Below are positions 1-11,811 of a stretch of 64,000 bases of DNA, piece after piece. Within the stretch, counting starts at the first letter, position 1, and the number at the start of each line of letters is the position of its first letter. The notes under the pieces were generated by a model that saw only the letters and a program-made list of their open reading frames with translations, made no database searches and was not told the DNA's origin. Origin of the DNA: Larix kaempferi (lineage: Eukaryota > Streptophyta > Pinopsida > Pinales > Pinaceae); NCBI GenBank assembly GCA_027924585.1, contig BSBM01000440.1, positions 8,984,001-9,048,000 of the forward strand, written 5' to 3'. Made by a program: the position numbers and the translations under genes.

Positions 1-889
1 GGTACGTGTAGGTCCCATGTTGGGCATACCTAAGGTAGGTGTGGGTCCCATGTTGGGAATCCCTAAGGGAGGTGTTGTAGTTGTGGCTACCATGGTGGCC
101 GTTGTGGTGGAGGGGGTCGATGATGTTCCACCAATAGTCCCTGTGAAAAAAGAATCAAAAGGAGTACTAGCCACAGGGCTAGTGGGTGTGGTGTATGTGG
201 TATTTTCGGATTCTTCCTCAGAGTCAGATGTGAAATGAGGTGTGTCACAATCGGATGATGGGGTTCTATGCCAATGACGTGTGTAGTCAAGTGATAATTC
301 CCTTCGTCTATGACGAGTGGTGTCAAGTGAACCGAACTGTGGGGGTTCACCTCGGAAGCGCCGAGAACATCTCAGAGACTCAATGGTGGCAGTCGACTAG
401 TAAAACTAATGGTGGTGGTGAGTGGAAAGCTTGAAAAACTCTAATGCAACCATGTGTGCAGGATGGGAGCGTAAAAAACAATGGCACTCAGGCCAACAAA
501 CAAACTCGAAACACTTACTATAATAGCTGTGCTATAGTAAGTGGAGTAATAAAAAATGTGTTCAAAATACCAACATGCAAACGACTCCTAAAAATAGAAA
601 AGAGGTTGACTCACTAACCAAGGAGAGGAAGTAGAGCATGCAACCACCTAACTAAAAAGTATTATGACTCAACAAGACATATCCTTTGCAAGGTGATGAA
701 ATCCAAGTCAGACAATATGAATTGTAGAACCAAAGGCTAGATATCCCCCTACCAGGAGGGACACTGGGTAGACAATCCTAGAAGATAGGCCACTAAGATA
801 CCCCATTCATGACACGTCCAGAAAGGTGAATCTGCAGCTCTTCTTCTATCACCGTTGTACTCCCACGGGGGTGGTACAACGAGAACAAC
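1..889 (-). pseudogene. Element G internal region, left part, with a gag-like open frame fragment
   Basis: This is the distal visible part of the internal region of minus-strand element G, whose PBS and 5' LTR lie at 8975-9674. Reading leftwards on the minus strand, one frame is open from about 396 to the window edge. It encodes an Arg-rich stretch, an acidic Ser/Glu run, and then Thr/Pro-rich sequence that ends in two near-identical copies of a motif like LGIPNMGPT. Such low-complexity Pro/Thr sequence is common in retrotransposon Gag, but I see no capsid or zinc-knuckle motif, so assignment to gag rests on position only. The frame has no early ATG and a TAG at 397-399, so it is a fragment. 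Bases 400-889 show nothing coding. Copia element B sits immediately to the right. Confidence 0.35.
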
Positions 890-1496
890 TGTTAAGATTC
901 AATATGCTAAGACAGAAAATATTAGCATTACATTCCATTTCAGACCAATAGCATATACAGGATCACTGAAAGAACAACAAGCACAACATAAACACAAGAG
1001 ACACAGATTTATCTTGGTAAATCCTCATGGGGAAGAAAACCTAGCAAAGCTTCCTCAATATAGATGACCATCAAATAGAAATATGTAATCCACAACCATG
1101 AGCTCCTTCTCCTCCACAGTAAATATCTCTCTCTCACTTATGCGCTATTCACAAGTGAGTGCAATGTGTGATAAATGAGGAACACACCTCCTCTATTTAT
1201 ACACAACTCCGACTTGTATTTTATATTAACTAGATCGGCCCCAACTTAACCACTGGGTTAAACACCCCATTACAAGTGACTGGGACGACCCCTCTAGGGT
1301 GGTCTAATAACCCTTTGACCCACATAACACATACAGGGCCGACCCCAACTAGAGAAGTCTAATAACCCAAGTTACCACATTCCGACGGAGGAATGAACAT
1401 CTCTAGATTTACAATAAGGTCTTCACGGAGGAATGAAACATCTCCGGAATAATAAAGTACAAATATAATATTCTTAGAAGTTACAATATTTCAACA
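890..1496 (-). repeat. 3' LTR of copia B (607 bp)
   Basis: On the minus strand it starts TGTTGAAATATTG and ends with a CA dinucleotide. A TATAAATA box (plus-strand tatttata) lies at 1194-1201. It is 41 bp longer than its partner because it keeps two copies of a motif around GGAGGAAT and CATCTCCGGA, where the 5' LTR keeps one. Confidence 0.9.
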
Positions 1497-1732
1497 CTCC
1501 CCCTTAACGAGAAGGATATTATAACAACATCTGCACGAGCAAGGAGTCATCAACATCATACATGATACATCTATAAATCATTGGAAGCTTTCTCAACATC
1601 ATTAGTAACTCAAGCAGTTACTGGAACATCTTTAATACTAGAACATCAACATCTTCAGTATTGAGTCTTCATCTTCTGCAGCATTCGAACAACTACAGTA
1701 AAATCATCATCTGGATCCTCTCGATCAACAGT

Positions 1733-1881
1733 ATCGTCATCACACAATCATCAACATTGTCATCACACGATCATCAGCATCATCATCACACGAACATCAA
1801 CATTGTCATCGCATGATCATCAACATCGTCTTCACATGATCAGCATCATCGTCATCATACGATCAGCATCATCGTCATCAA
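1733..1881 (-). repeat. 23-bp tandem array, copia B
   Basis: About six degenerate copies of a 23-bp unit built on gatcatca/tcatcacac words. The homologous array in element A (20424-20733) also lies just before the 3' LTR. Confidence 0.75.
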
Positions 1882-2004
1882 TTGGATCCTCTCGATCAAC
1901 AACACAATAGTAGCATACCCTGCAACACACATGATCTATTTAAGACACCATATCATGTCTAGGGACAATGCAGTCCACTCGTCAACTTAGACAAAGTCTA
2001 AGGA

Positions 2005-2855
2005 CCACTTCTCGGAGACATATGTCTACGGATCAATTCAGGGACCGAAGTCCGGGGATGATACAATCTATTCACTCTCGGAGACATCACTCTGTGGATC
2101 AGTTTAGGACTGAGGTCCAGGGATGATACAATCCTCTCACTCTCGGAGACATCTGTCTGTGGCTCAGTTTAGGACTAAAGTCCAGGGATGATACAATCCA
2201 CTCACTCTCGGAGACATCTGTCTGTGGATCAGTTTAGGACTGAGGTCCAAGGATGATACAATCCTCTCACTCTTGGAGACATCTGTCTATGGCTCAGTTT
2301 AGGACTAAATTCCAGGGATGATACAATCCACTCACTCTCGGAGACATCTGTCTATGAATCAATTTAGGATTGAGGTCCAGGGATGATATAATCCTCTCAC
2401 TCTCTAAGACATCTGTCTGTGGCTCACTTTAGGACTGAAGTCCGAGGATGATACAATCCCCTCACTGTTGGAGACATCTGTTTGCGGCTCACTTTTAGGA
2501 CTGAAGTCCAAGGATGATACAGTCCCCCCACTCTCGGAGACATCTGTCTGCGGCTCACTTTAAGACTGAAGTCCACGGATGATACAATCCTCTTACTCTT
2601 GGAGACATTTTTCTGCGGATCACTTTAGGACTAATGTCCATGGATGATACAATCCTCTTACTCTCGGAGACATTTGTCTATGGATCACTTTAGGACTAAA
2701 GTCCATGGATGATACAATCCTCTTACTCTTGGAGACATCTGTATGTGGATCACTTTAGGATTGAAGTCCAAGGATGATACAATCCCCTTACTCTCGGAGA
2801 CATCTGTCTGTGGATCACTTTAGGACTGAAGTCCAAGGATGATACAATCCTCTCA
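2005..2855 (-). repeat. 65-bp tandem array, copia B
   Basis: About thirteen copies of a unit with 65-bp spacing (for example cactctcgg at 2073, 2138 and 2203). Each unit contains ggatgatacaatcc and gagacatctgtc. In the element's own orientation the unit shares its core (gat-atcatccctggac, tctccgag) with the 87-bp unit of element A. Confidence 0.85.
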
Positions 2856-3035
2856 TGTACATTTTGAACCAAATGCTCAGGGATGATGCAGTCCTATCAT
2901 GTACATTTTGAACTAGTGGTTCCAGGATGATGCAATCCCCATCACGTACATTTTGAACTAGTGGTTCCGGGATGATGCAATCCCCATCACGTACATTTTG
3001 AACTAGTCGTTCAGGGATGATACAGTCCTATCATA
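2856..3035 (-). repeat. 47-bp tandem array, copia B
   Basis: Four copies of a roughly 47-bp unit containing tgtacattttgaac and gggatgatgcaatcc. It is homologous, in the same element orientation, to the 45-bp array of element A (19381-20020). Confidence 0.85.
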
Positions 3036-3067
3036 TCAACTAGGTACCATATACTGACCTCATCGTC

Positions 3068-3328
3068 ATAACAAGTAGCCTTATCATCGATACAAGTATC
3101 CTCATTATCGATACAATATCCAAATCATCAATACAAGTATTCACACCAATACGAGTATCCACATCATCAATAAAAGTATCCACACCAATACAAGTATCCA
3201 TATCATCAATACAAGTATCCACACCAATACAAGTATCCACATCATCAATACAAGTATCCACACCAATACAAGTATCCACGTCATCATTGATACATGTATC
3301 CATATCGATACTAGTATCCAAATATCAT
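3068..3328 (-). repeat. 39-bp tandem array, copia B
   Basis: About seven copies of a 39-bp unit. Each unit is itself two half-units of the form aatacaagtatccacacc and aatacaagtatccacatcatc. It corresponds to the 38-bp array in element A at 20080-20420, but here it lies next to RNase H instead of next to the 23-bp array. Confidence 0.85.
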
Positions 3329-3344
3329 TATCGAACATATCACT

Positions 3345-4035
3345 CCCCCTTTCGAGGAGGGTCCTTTTGAACTACACCAAACTTGTCTCGGAAATACTCA
3401 AACTTTACTCAAGACAGAGGTTTGGTCAATACATCGGCAACTTGTTCATCAGTGCCTACATACTCGAGCTTTATAGCTCCTTTCTGCACCATATCCCGTA
3501 TATAGAAATATCATATCTCTATGCACTTTGACTTATCATGGAACATTGGATTCTCTGTCATCTTGATACAACTTTGGTTGTCACATAGAATCACAGTGGG
3601 GTCCATCTCTAAGTCAAACAATCCTGATAATAACTTCCGAAGCCTCACCGCTTCGCAACTAGCAGAGCAGGCAACTATATATTCTGCTTCAGCTAGGCTG
3701 AGATCCACACTTGACTGTTTTATGCTAAAGCATGAGATCATGGCTGATCTCAGACAATAACATCCACCCAATGTACTCTTCATGTCTGATACACTTCCTT
3801 CCCAATCAGCATCTGTGTAGCCATACAATCTGAAGTCATGATCTCTATGATAATAGAGACCAAAATCTATCCTACCCTTTAGGTACCTCATCACATGCTT
3901 TGCAGCAATTAGGTGAACTCGTCTAGGTTCCACTAGATACTGACTCAAAGTGTTCACCACAAAGCATATTCCTGGTCTGGTATTCGTCAGATATATCAAT
4001 GACCCAATAATCTGTTTGTACAGAATCACATCCAC
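3345..4035 (-). pseudogene. Ty1-copia RNase H remnant of element B
   Basis: The longest frame (4035 to 3511) encodes the end of the copia RT connection and the RNase H domain. Visible family motifs are LIYLTNTRPGICF, the first catalytic Asp in GYTDADWEGS, the Glu in AEAEYIVACSAS, and the third acid in LCDNQSCIKMTENP. After a stop the homology continues down to 3345 with RDMVQKGAIKLEY, DEQVADVLTKPLS and the typical C-terminal FRDKFGVVQKDPP. In a working element this domain would degrade the RNA of the RNA:DNA hybrid during reverse transcription. Substitutions and stops, and the absence of the RT core upstream, show that it is a remnant. It ends directly before the tandem arrays. Confidence 0.88.
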
Positions 4036-7000
4036 TAACTATGATGATTCATCAGCTAACAACTTGAAGTTGAAATCCATGAGAGTGGACATTCCAACAT
4101 ATCAAATCTTTTCAAGATTTCTCAGCATACTTTCCCTGGTTGAGAAAGATTCCTTTTGAGCCTTTTCATGCTTTCAGTCCTAGGAAGTAATGCATCAATC
4201 CGAGATCATTCATATCGAACTCTGTAGCTAGCTTCTTCTTGCTTTTCATGATACAATCATAGTATCAAAGGTTCATCATCCATAACCTTAAGGTAAAGGT
4301 TAGGATCAACTTTACTTTGGTAAAGCCCAAGCTTGTTAAGAAGCTATCAATTCTTCCTCTGTGACTGAACATCATTCACACTCTACATTGAGTGATCTTC
4401 TGCATATCTATCCGTGCCATCTCTCATCAAATGGGTCTACTGATATGCGCCTCAAGATCATTGGAAATATGTGGTGAGTTCCTTCTGTATATAGATACCA
4501 TCTTCAACCTTGTAGACAAAGTTGAAATTTGCATCACCCATGGTGATCATTAATCTCATCAAATGACTATCAATCCTGGGTACCTGTATAGATATTTCTT
4601 TAATTGAATCCTGGGAGTTTTCTCGATTCACACTTCTTCTTCAATCAAACCATTGAGAGAACAGTATTTATCTAGCTGGTTGGAGCAAACATCTCATCAT
4701 GATCCTCTTCCTCTTTCTAAGAGAATCTTCTAGCCACAAGCCTTCTATAGTATGTTTGATTTGTAAATCTTCTTATTGAACATCCATCACTTGTTTAGTG
4801 TTCACCATTCTTCATGATCTTTCCTACAAATCAAAATTAAGTACATGATTAGTAATACTTCATAATCATCAAATCATGTTGACATGATAACCTATTATGC
4901 ATACAAATATGATTTACATAGTTATGCTACTATCTTGACCAATACTTTGGCACAACACTTTTCCATATCCTGTATGCATATAGTGGCTATCTAGATGCCT
5001 TCCATCTCTACCAGAACATACTATCGAGATCGTGCACAGCTCCCAGCATGTCAGCAAAGAGGTTTCATTCTAGACAATCAACAATGGAATGTTTGTCCAA
5101 CTTACAAATCATATGCATATTAGTAATATACTGTTCAATGCTATATGAATGCTTACACTTATCATGATATATTCTAGGAATACAAATATGCATACAACTA
5201 TTACGAGCAATATCATAGACTATTCAGTAATTCAAATAACAATTCAAATACTTATCTTTTTATGTCTTGTGAGGTTGTATCCTTCTTGGTCTCGACTTCG
5301 CTTCCATATCATGAGCTTCTATCTATCCTTGACCACTATGCATGCTTAAGTGTGCACTAGTGTCATCATCATGATCTCATACATAATCATACATTCATTA
5401 TTATAAACTCAATATTATCACAACATTATGATTCTAAGTAATCTTGAATATGTATGGTCATGATCATTCAATACATGGGTATACTAAGATACTAGCACAA
5501 AGTAGGATTCTAACTTGACATAGAAAAACATACCTCGATTAGTATACATGCTTAGTTATGTCTAACATACCCAAACAATATCTTTATTCTCTTCAATGAT
5601 TTAGAGACCTTGTGCTAGTATCCTGCATACCTCATAAGTTAAGCATAGTAGAAATAAATCATGCATACCTCGTAAGTAGAGCTTCTAAAGACTATGGATA
5701 AGTCTTTTGTCTTTATGTCATCATGGTCATAGAACTTGATTTATCTTTCTTGATGTACCTGTCTTTTGTTAGCAGACAACATCATCCTCATAGGTGCATT
5801 GGTACAATCATATAACTTTGATCAAAGAATGTCTTCTATCATTCACATGCATTCATACTTTTACTAGGGTGATAAGACAATTCTAAGATTAATTAAGATT
5901 GTACTAACTTTAATAATATGAAGACAAGCATATTATAAACTTAATCATGAACAAATTTCAACACATACCTATATCTCCTCAAGTCATACCTATCAGGGAA
6001 TTCTTGTAGTCTTCTTATGTAAGGCCTTAGCCTCATCTCCCCCTAAAACTGGATCTGGAGCTCAATTAGGGTTTGTTAGAGAAACCCTAAAAATTCAAAC
6101 TTTGACTTTCACACTTCTGAATGGATGGAAATATGTGCCTTGCTGAGCTGATCAAGCTAGCATACTTCAATTTTGAAATCTCCAAAATTTGACCCCTCAA
6201 AATTGCCTTTGAAACTTTTGGATCTTCTGGACAGGATCCCGAACTAGGTTTTGATGAAGCCCACCCTTCTTCCCAATCAAAAGGTTCAATCCAAAGCTCT
6301 AAACTCTTATTTTTCTGAGGAGCTTCCAGCCGTGGTCACAGACTTAAAAAATTCCAACTTTTGCAGAAGCCCTAATTTTCCACCTTTCCGATCAAAATCC
6401 CAAACTGGGGTTTGATCAAGCCCGGTCTTCTACCCAACCAAAAAATTCGATCTTGGTCTCTAAATTTTGATTTTGATGAGTAGCATTCAGCCGTGGACTC
6501 CGCTTCAAAAAATTCCAACTTTCTCCGAAACCATAATTTTCCACAGTAGTGACGATTCAAGAATGAAGGTGCTCAAAATCCAAATCTATTTTTCCAGAAA
6601 TATGCACCTGATTGTTTCTAGTGTAACTCCAAAATTATGAATCCACAAGGTCTGAACCTTCTTTCTATGGTATCCCAACCTGTCCTCTTTCCAACCCCAC
6701 AGTTCTGACCTCAATTGGATTCTCTGAGAGAGAGTTATGCCAAGTGTTGCAACGTGACCTATTTATAGGATAAAACAAGAGAGTGAACTTGTACGGCGTG
6801 CCATGTGTCACTGGTTCAACTTCAACCTCTAAAAACATTACCTAAGATAGTACAGTCCGTGCAATACCTGTCACATTTTACGAAATTTCATTTAGAGCTT
6901 CCTAGCCCATGTTATGACCTTTTTTCCTAGGTCACCTGATTATGATTGAGATCTGGAGGAGGCAGAAACCCTAACTTGTACTGATCATAACTCACCAAGT

Positions 7001-7204
7001 ACAATGAATATGAGGGTGTCCTTTGGACACAAAGTACATGGGGATGTTATCTACAACCTGTAAAGTTTTCATATCCCGATCCTTCGCCAAAATGGATTTA
7101 TAGTGAAATTTCCACGATGACGGGTTTTTTCTATACAAAACCCTAACCTTCAAATTGTCGCAAGTGAAGTAAGTGTCGTAAGTGCCATACATTGCCTTCC
7201 TTCA
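4036..7204 (-). other. Non-coding body and leader of copia B
   Basis: No intact gene is visible. Reading on the minus strand from the PBS there is a leader of about 1.2 kb with short repeated segments (around 6120-6560), homologous to the leaders of elements A and C. Next comes a region rich in AGGTATGT-like words (plus-strand acatacct near 5530, 5628, 5662, 5962). Then comes a 282-bp segment, 5105 to 4824, with GTAAGT and TTTGTAG borders. RT-like scraps lie near 4240-4400. Where gag and integrase would be expected I see nothing recognisable. Confidence 0.6.
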
Positions 7205-7221
7205 GGTTAGATCTGATACCA
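7205..7221 (-). other. PBS of copia B (tRNA-iMet type, degenerate)
   Basis: Directly inside the 5' LTR, the minus strand reads TGGTATCAGATCTAACC. Elements A and C have TGGTATCAGAGCTAACC. TGGTATCAGA matches the 3' end of initiator tRNA-Met, the usual copia primer; the T after it is a mutation. Confidence 0.8.
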
Positions 7222-7787
7222 TGTTAAGATTCAATATGCTAAGACAAAAAATATCAGCATTACATTCCATTTCACACCAATAGCATATACAGGATCACTG
7301 AAAGAACAACAAGCACAACATAAACACAAGAGACACAGATTTATCCTGGGAAACCCTCATGGTGAAGAAAACCCAGCAAAGCTTCCTCAATATAGATGAC
7401 CAGCAAATACAAAGATGTAATCCAAAACCATGAGCTCCTTCTCCTCCACAACAGATCTCTCTCTCTCAATTATGCACTATTCACAAGTGAGTGCAATGTG
7501 TGATAAATGAGGAACACACCTCCTCTATTTATACACAACCCCGACTTGTATTTTATATTAACTAGGTCGGCCACAACTTAACCACTGGGTTAAACACCCC
7601 ATTACAACCGACTAGGCCGACCCCTCTAGGGTGGTCTAATAACCCTTTAACCCACATAACACATACAGGGTCGACCCCTACTAGGGAAGTCTAATAACCC
7701 AAGTTACCACATTCCGACGGAGGAATAAACATCTCCGGAATAATAAAGTACAAATATAATATTCTTAGAAGTTACAATATTTCAACA
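7222..7787 (-). repeat. 5' LTR of copia B (566 bp)
   Basis: Partner of 890-1496, with plus-strand tatttata at 7526-7533 (TATA box on the minus strand). It differs by a 41-bp deletion between two copies of a short direct repeat. The outer flank acaac (7788-7792) completes the TSD. Confidence 0.9.
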
Positions 7788-7792
7788 ACAAC

Positions 7793-8974
7793 GAGTAGGT
7801 GTCCTTTTGTGGCAGAATGGATTGCGGTAGTCCACTCAGGCCTTCAGAACCAGTCTAGCTACTTCAACCCTCCTAAGGGAGAGGCCTTTCCAACAAATTG
7901 GTTTTAAATCGTGCCAACAAGTACTAGGGGATATTGGTACCCTAAATGTCAACCACTATGTTTCAAAATGAAAGTGATTGAGGGGTGTTATTTGGAAACT
8001 TATCCCCTCAGTCCTACCTAACTACAATATTCTTTTGGTGTTTCCCAAATGGGGTTAGAATGTTGGTTGAGTTAAGATAATTTTAAGGCTCACTTGTATT
8101 TATTGTGACAGATTGTGTGATGGTGTGGTTGTGTACAAAAAGAATTTTCCTCGCTTGGGCGACTATTCACAAATTAAAATGACTATTTCAACTTGCGAAA
8201 AAGGTTAAAAAAAAACGATTTAAAATGTAAATGCTTTTGATAACCTTTTCAAAAAATATGGATTTTTCAAAATATTTGAGGTAAAGCAAATATCATAAAA
8301 ATGAGTAAATCTTTAATGTCCCACTTGGGTGAAATATAAATCAACTTAAAATTCTGATTTTGACTTGCAAAACATGAGATTTTTAAATGAAAAAATCTTT
8401 CACAACTTTTCTTTCACTAAATTGAAATTTTTTAAAATGGTGTAGCAAAGCACATAAAAGAAAATAAATATAAATTTTTTAATGCTGCAAAATGAGACAG
8501 TAGGTTGTCCAAAAATTGCAGGAAAGGTGGCTGGAAAAAATGGGCCGATATGAGCAAAAAAATCAGAAAAATGGGCCGAACGAAACAGGCGATATCACGG
8601 CTGTCTGTGGAAAAAGCGACGATGTGAATCGCAACGATATAGGCAAAACCTGCGTGGTGGATCGTGGGTATCAGGATAAAAATCACGATGTGACTCGCAG
8701 AAACAAGGCTAAAAGCCGCGATGTGGAGCGTGGAAAACAGGATGAAAACCGCGATGTGAATCGCAGCTGTCAGTGCCAAAATCCACGATGCGACGAACAA
8801 AAAACGTCGCCGAAAAATGTACCCAAAAATTGAAAATTTGGGTTGTTTAGGCTGTAGAAAAGGCCAATGGCTAGGGAAGCAAGCAAGGGTTTGACTAATA
8901 TGGCAGATCTACAACATTAAAAGGAAAAAAACAACTAAAATATAGATCTAAATCAAAGATTCAAAGTTTGAAAA
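7793..8974 (-). other. Element G internal region, right part (leader)
   Basis: This is the leader between the PBS of G (8975-8989) and the point where copia B inserted. I see no convincing coding sequence. A locally GC-richer stretch at about 8594-8790 holds several imperfect copies of cgatgtgaatcgcag, spaced irregularly at 34-65 bp, in an otherwise A-rich context. Short open frames crossing it are low-complexity and probably fortuitous. Confidence 0.5.
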
Positions 8975-8989
8975 CCAGCGGAGTCGCCA
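8975..8989 (-). other. PBS of element G matching tRNA-Arg
   Basis: The plus strand ccagcggagtcgcca equals the 3' end (with CCA) of a plant tRNA-Arg, so on the minus strand it reads as a 15-nt PBS. It is separated by 5 nt (aaaac) from an LTR-like TGTTG start at 8995. tRNA-Arg priming is a feature of the Tat/Ogre group of plant Ty3-gypsy elements; placing G in that group is inference. Confidence 0.7.
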
Positions 8990-8994
8990 AAAAC

Positions 8995-9674
8995 TGTTGC
9001 TTGGGATTTCTCCCAAGCTAGTGCTAATGAGCACCTGCTAATTTGTAGCAGCAGTCTCAACGTAAAAGTAAAAACAAATGTAAATAACAATAAATATGAT
9101 CTAACATGTGCAAGGAAATAAAAACTAGATTTAAGAACAATAAACAATGAGATCCTTAAGAGAAACAAGAAATAAAGAATTTGAAAATTTTCTATTGATG
9201 GGCAAGCAATGGCTTGCAAAAAATATACTTCAATGGTGAGGATTGTTGAGTTGGGGCAGCTGCAATGTTGAGATGCTCCAATATTCCAATGGTCTCTCTT
9301 CTCTAAGATGTTGCAATGGTTGGGCAAAAGCTCAAAAGGGATTTTGGTAGCGTGAGGGTAGGATGAATATGGAGTGAATAGTGAGGAGCCCCTATCACCT
9401 TTTTATAGTTTTTGGTGATGGGAAATACAACCATGGTTTGAGGAAACCAATGGTATTGCTAAAATGGTTTAGGTCTCTTTTTCTCTATTTTTCGTTTTTT
9501 GAATATTATTTCCTTTTAATTGATTTTTGGGTATTTTGGACCCTTTTTGAGGGTTTTTTTGAGGAAAAATACATATTTTGAGGGGAAAAAGGTGTATTAT
9601 GGTCTTTTTAGTGACCTTTTGAAGGTTTTAGAGGCAAAAATGGTAGAAAAAATGGACAAAAGGGCCATGTGCAT
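8995..9674 (-). repeat. Truncated 5' LTR of element G
   Basis: It begins tgttgcttggg next to the PBS and runs at least to 9674, where the D tandem element begins with its own LTR. The other end of this LTR is not in view, so its length is unknown. Short open frames here look like chance. Confidence 0.55.
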
Positions 9675-11166
9675 TGTAACGTCCCCTTCCATCAATCCGG
9701 TGCCAGGAAGGAAACGTGAACCAAACTTACCGGGCTTGTTGACAATCTCAGCCCCATTCAATTTCTAAGAAATGCATGGATAATTAGAAACTTCTATGTG
9801 CAATTCATACTTAATATAAACACGGTAGAATTGAACATAATAACACACGCACAGACTGAAATGCATCAGCATATTTATCTCAAGCAATTGATGAATCGAT
9901 AGGCGAAGATTTCAATCTCGTACTCATGCTATGCACATACTTCATGTCGCTTTCATTAAGACAATCATTTCATTTCATTAACATGGGCAATAAATATTCA
10001 GAATTAACACACTGCAAAATGCATAATGCATATAATGTAAATCACAGAGAACACTTATCTTTGATATGAAGTTGTCCAACAACTGGCTATGTGAGAGAAA
10101 TGTTCCACCCAACCATAGCTCTCTGTCCAGCCTGTATTCTTTCAGCTGAGAGATCACCCCCGAGCTGGGTTGTGTATCCACTAAGGAGTAACTAGATGGG
10201 CTCACTCACAGTCATGGTTTCACTCAACATCTATGCTAAGCCAACACATAGTTGGGTTTATAAAGCATACAAAAGGAAAATGAGGAGGATGCTAAGTTAG
10301 TGAGCTCAACCACAAAGCTACGGACATCTCAAGCTAAATTCAAGCAATCCAATCCTCTGTTCAAACATCCACACTTGGATTTCTCACCATTCTGTCAATG
10401 AATAACTCAATCCCATCACTGATTTTCTGGGATATCAAAACTGGGTTTTCCAATGGATTTAGGGGTAGCTAATGCTCCCAAATTCGTACCAAGGTTCATA
10501 CCTATGGATCCCCCATAGGATTTCACTGTCAAATACCAAATCTAAGCGTTTATGGCTCTTCAAAACATGGGTTCTTTCACAGTTGCGATTTCTGGTTTTT
10601 CTCATTGTTGGGAATTCGTTTTTGGATGAAAATTGATGTTGGGTCCTTCCACACTGGAATGGGAATGAGGAAGAAGCAACTCCCATGAGGTAGAGTGACT
10701 TGTGGCACAAGAAAACAGAGCCCATACTCTGCCATATGAATTTCTGGGCTGCCAATGCTCCATTGAAGCCATGGACTGAATTCCTCAACCACTTCCTTAC
10801 AACAGAATTAAATGTCAGTAAGGAAAGTCAAATGGGTTTTCAAGGTGACATATGGAATCCTATGGTTCAATCCCACAGCCCCCTCACCACTCCCTAGTAG
10901 ATACACATGGCCCCTTCTCATTCGTTGCCTCCATAGACAGTTTTGGTATTTTATTGCATGATGTTTATTTACATCATTTTTACAATGTTCCATGGCTAAA
11001 TAACACATGGGTAACATAATGTCTAATACTTGCCTTTTGAATAAAACTCGAGCTTCCACTAGCGGGGTCTTGGCCTTGAGTTCCACGCTAGGAAAACATA
11101 CATCACATGTATACAATATTTACATTAAAAGCTAATATATCCTAAGGGTCAAAATGGGGTATTACA
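9675..11166 (-). repeat. LTR of element D, left copy (3' LTR of D1)
   Basis: On the minus strand it runs TGTAATACCCC...GACGTTACA, 1492 bp. The flank at 9670-9674 is tgcat. It contains short open frames on both strands that are also present in the right copy. They are LTR sequence, not genes. Confidence 0.92.
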
Positions 11167-11203
11167 ATCCCCTCCCCCTTAGAATAACACCGTCCTCGGT
11201 GTT
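11167..11203 (-). other. PPT and adjacent hairpin of element D1
   Basis: The polypyrimidine tract (plus strand) at 11167-11180 touches the LTR. Just inside it, aacaccg (11186-11192) and cggtgtt (11197-11203) form a perfect 7-bp stem with a 4-nt loop. The same structure occurs in D2 after 31624. Confidence 0.75.
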
Positions 11204-11283
11204 CCAAGACTTAGGAAAACATATACAGTTTACACATGTCCAAAATTTCAAAAACTTTGCAGGTTTGCCCTGCATTCTATCCT

Positions 11284-11811
11284 TTACTTTGAACTTTCAC
11301 GACCAAGTCCTTTGACTTCCACGAGCTTCTCCTGCTGGTTCTGATCTTTCAGCTCATCCACAAGTCTGAGCATTTTATGGCTTCTACCCTCTTGATGTTC
11401 CCTTGTTGGGCAGTTGCGGAGGCAATGATGTCCTCCACATTTCCAACATTTCACTGGCTGCTTCATATTTACCTGCTCAATTTCCTTTGAGTCTTCATTC
11501 CTGGAACGTTTCTTAATGGACCGATTGGACGAATGCTTCATCATTGATCCACTTTCCTTTCCCTTATTGATTGCTCTCATAATTCTTTTTACCTCTCTTT
11601 GCAGACAAATAAAGTTCTGAAAAACCTTGTCGTTCATCTCATTCTCCCTCTTCTGTATCTTGAGCATCTCTCCAAAATTTTCTTGGGTCTTATAAATTGT
11701 TTGAAGAAGACTTTCAGCCAATTCCAACAGCTTATGGTTTGCTGCCATGGTCACTGTGCATAGCTGGTTCTCACTTTGCTCACAAGCAGCACTTGCTCGT
11801 AACAGCTGCAA
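11284..11811 (-). pseudogene. gag: Gag C-terminal remnant of D1 with CCHC-like knuckle
   Basis: The frame is 175 codons and its first ATG is at 11748. The N-terminal half is a charged, heptad-like helical region (around residues 25-90). Then come a basic stretch, a zinc-knuckle-like CWKCGGHHCLRNC with a three-residue C-to-H spacing instead of four, and a tail ending DQNQQEKLVEVKG. In plant gypsy polyproteins this kind of knuckle and tail normally lead into the protease. Here the frame stops and the PPT and LTR follow within about 120 bp, so protease to integrase have been lost. Gag normally packages the element RNA; this fragment lacks a recognisable capsid domain. The D2 copy carries extra lesions. 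Confidence 0.65.

Larger units (their letters stand above)
890..7787 (-). mobile_element. Ty1-copia non-autonomous element B
   Basis: This is a complete LTR element in minus orientation. It has LTRs at 890-1496 and 7222-7787, TG...CA ends, and a 5-bp TSD acaac at 885-889 and 7788-7792. A PBS resembling initiator tRNA-Met flanks the right (5') LTR. A purine-rich tract (pyrimidine on the plus strand, 1497-1511) flanks the left (3') LTR. The only recognisable coding remnant is copia RNase H near 3345-4035. No gag, protease or integrase is visible, so the element is non-autonomous. Four tandem-repeat arrays fill the stretch between RNase H and the 3' LTR. Elements A and C share its leader and intron-like segment. 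Confidence 0.92.

Noticed and set aside
8516-8833. 105-codon plus-strand Arg/Asp-rich frame
   Set aside because: It comes from imperfect short repeats in the leader of element G, with no recognisable domain.
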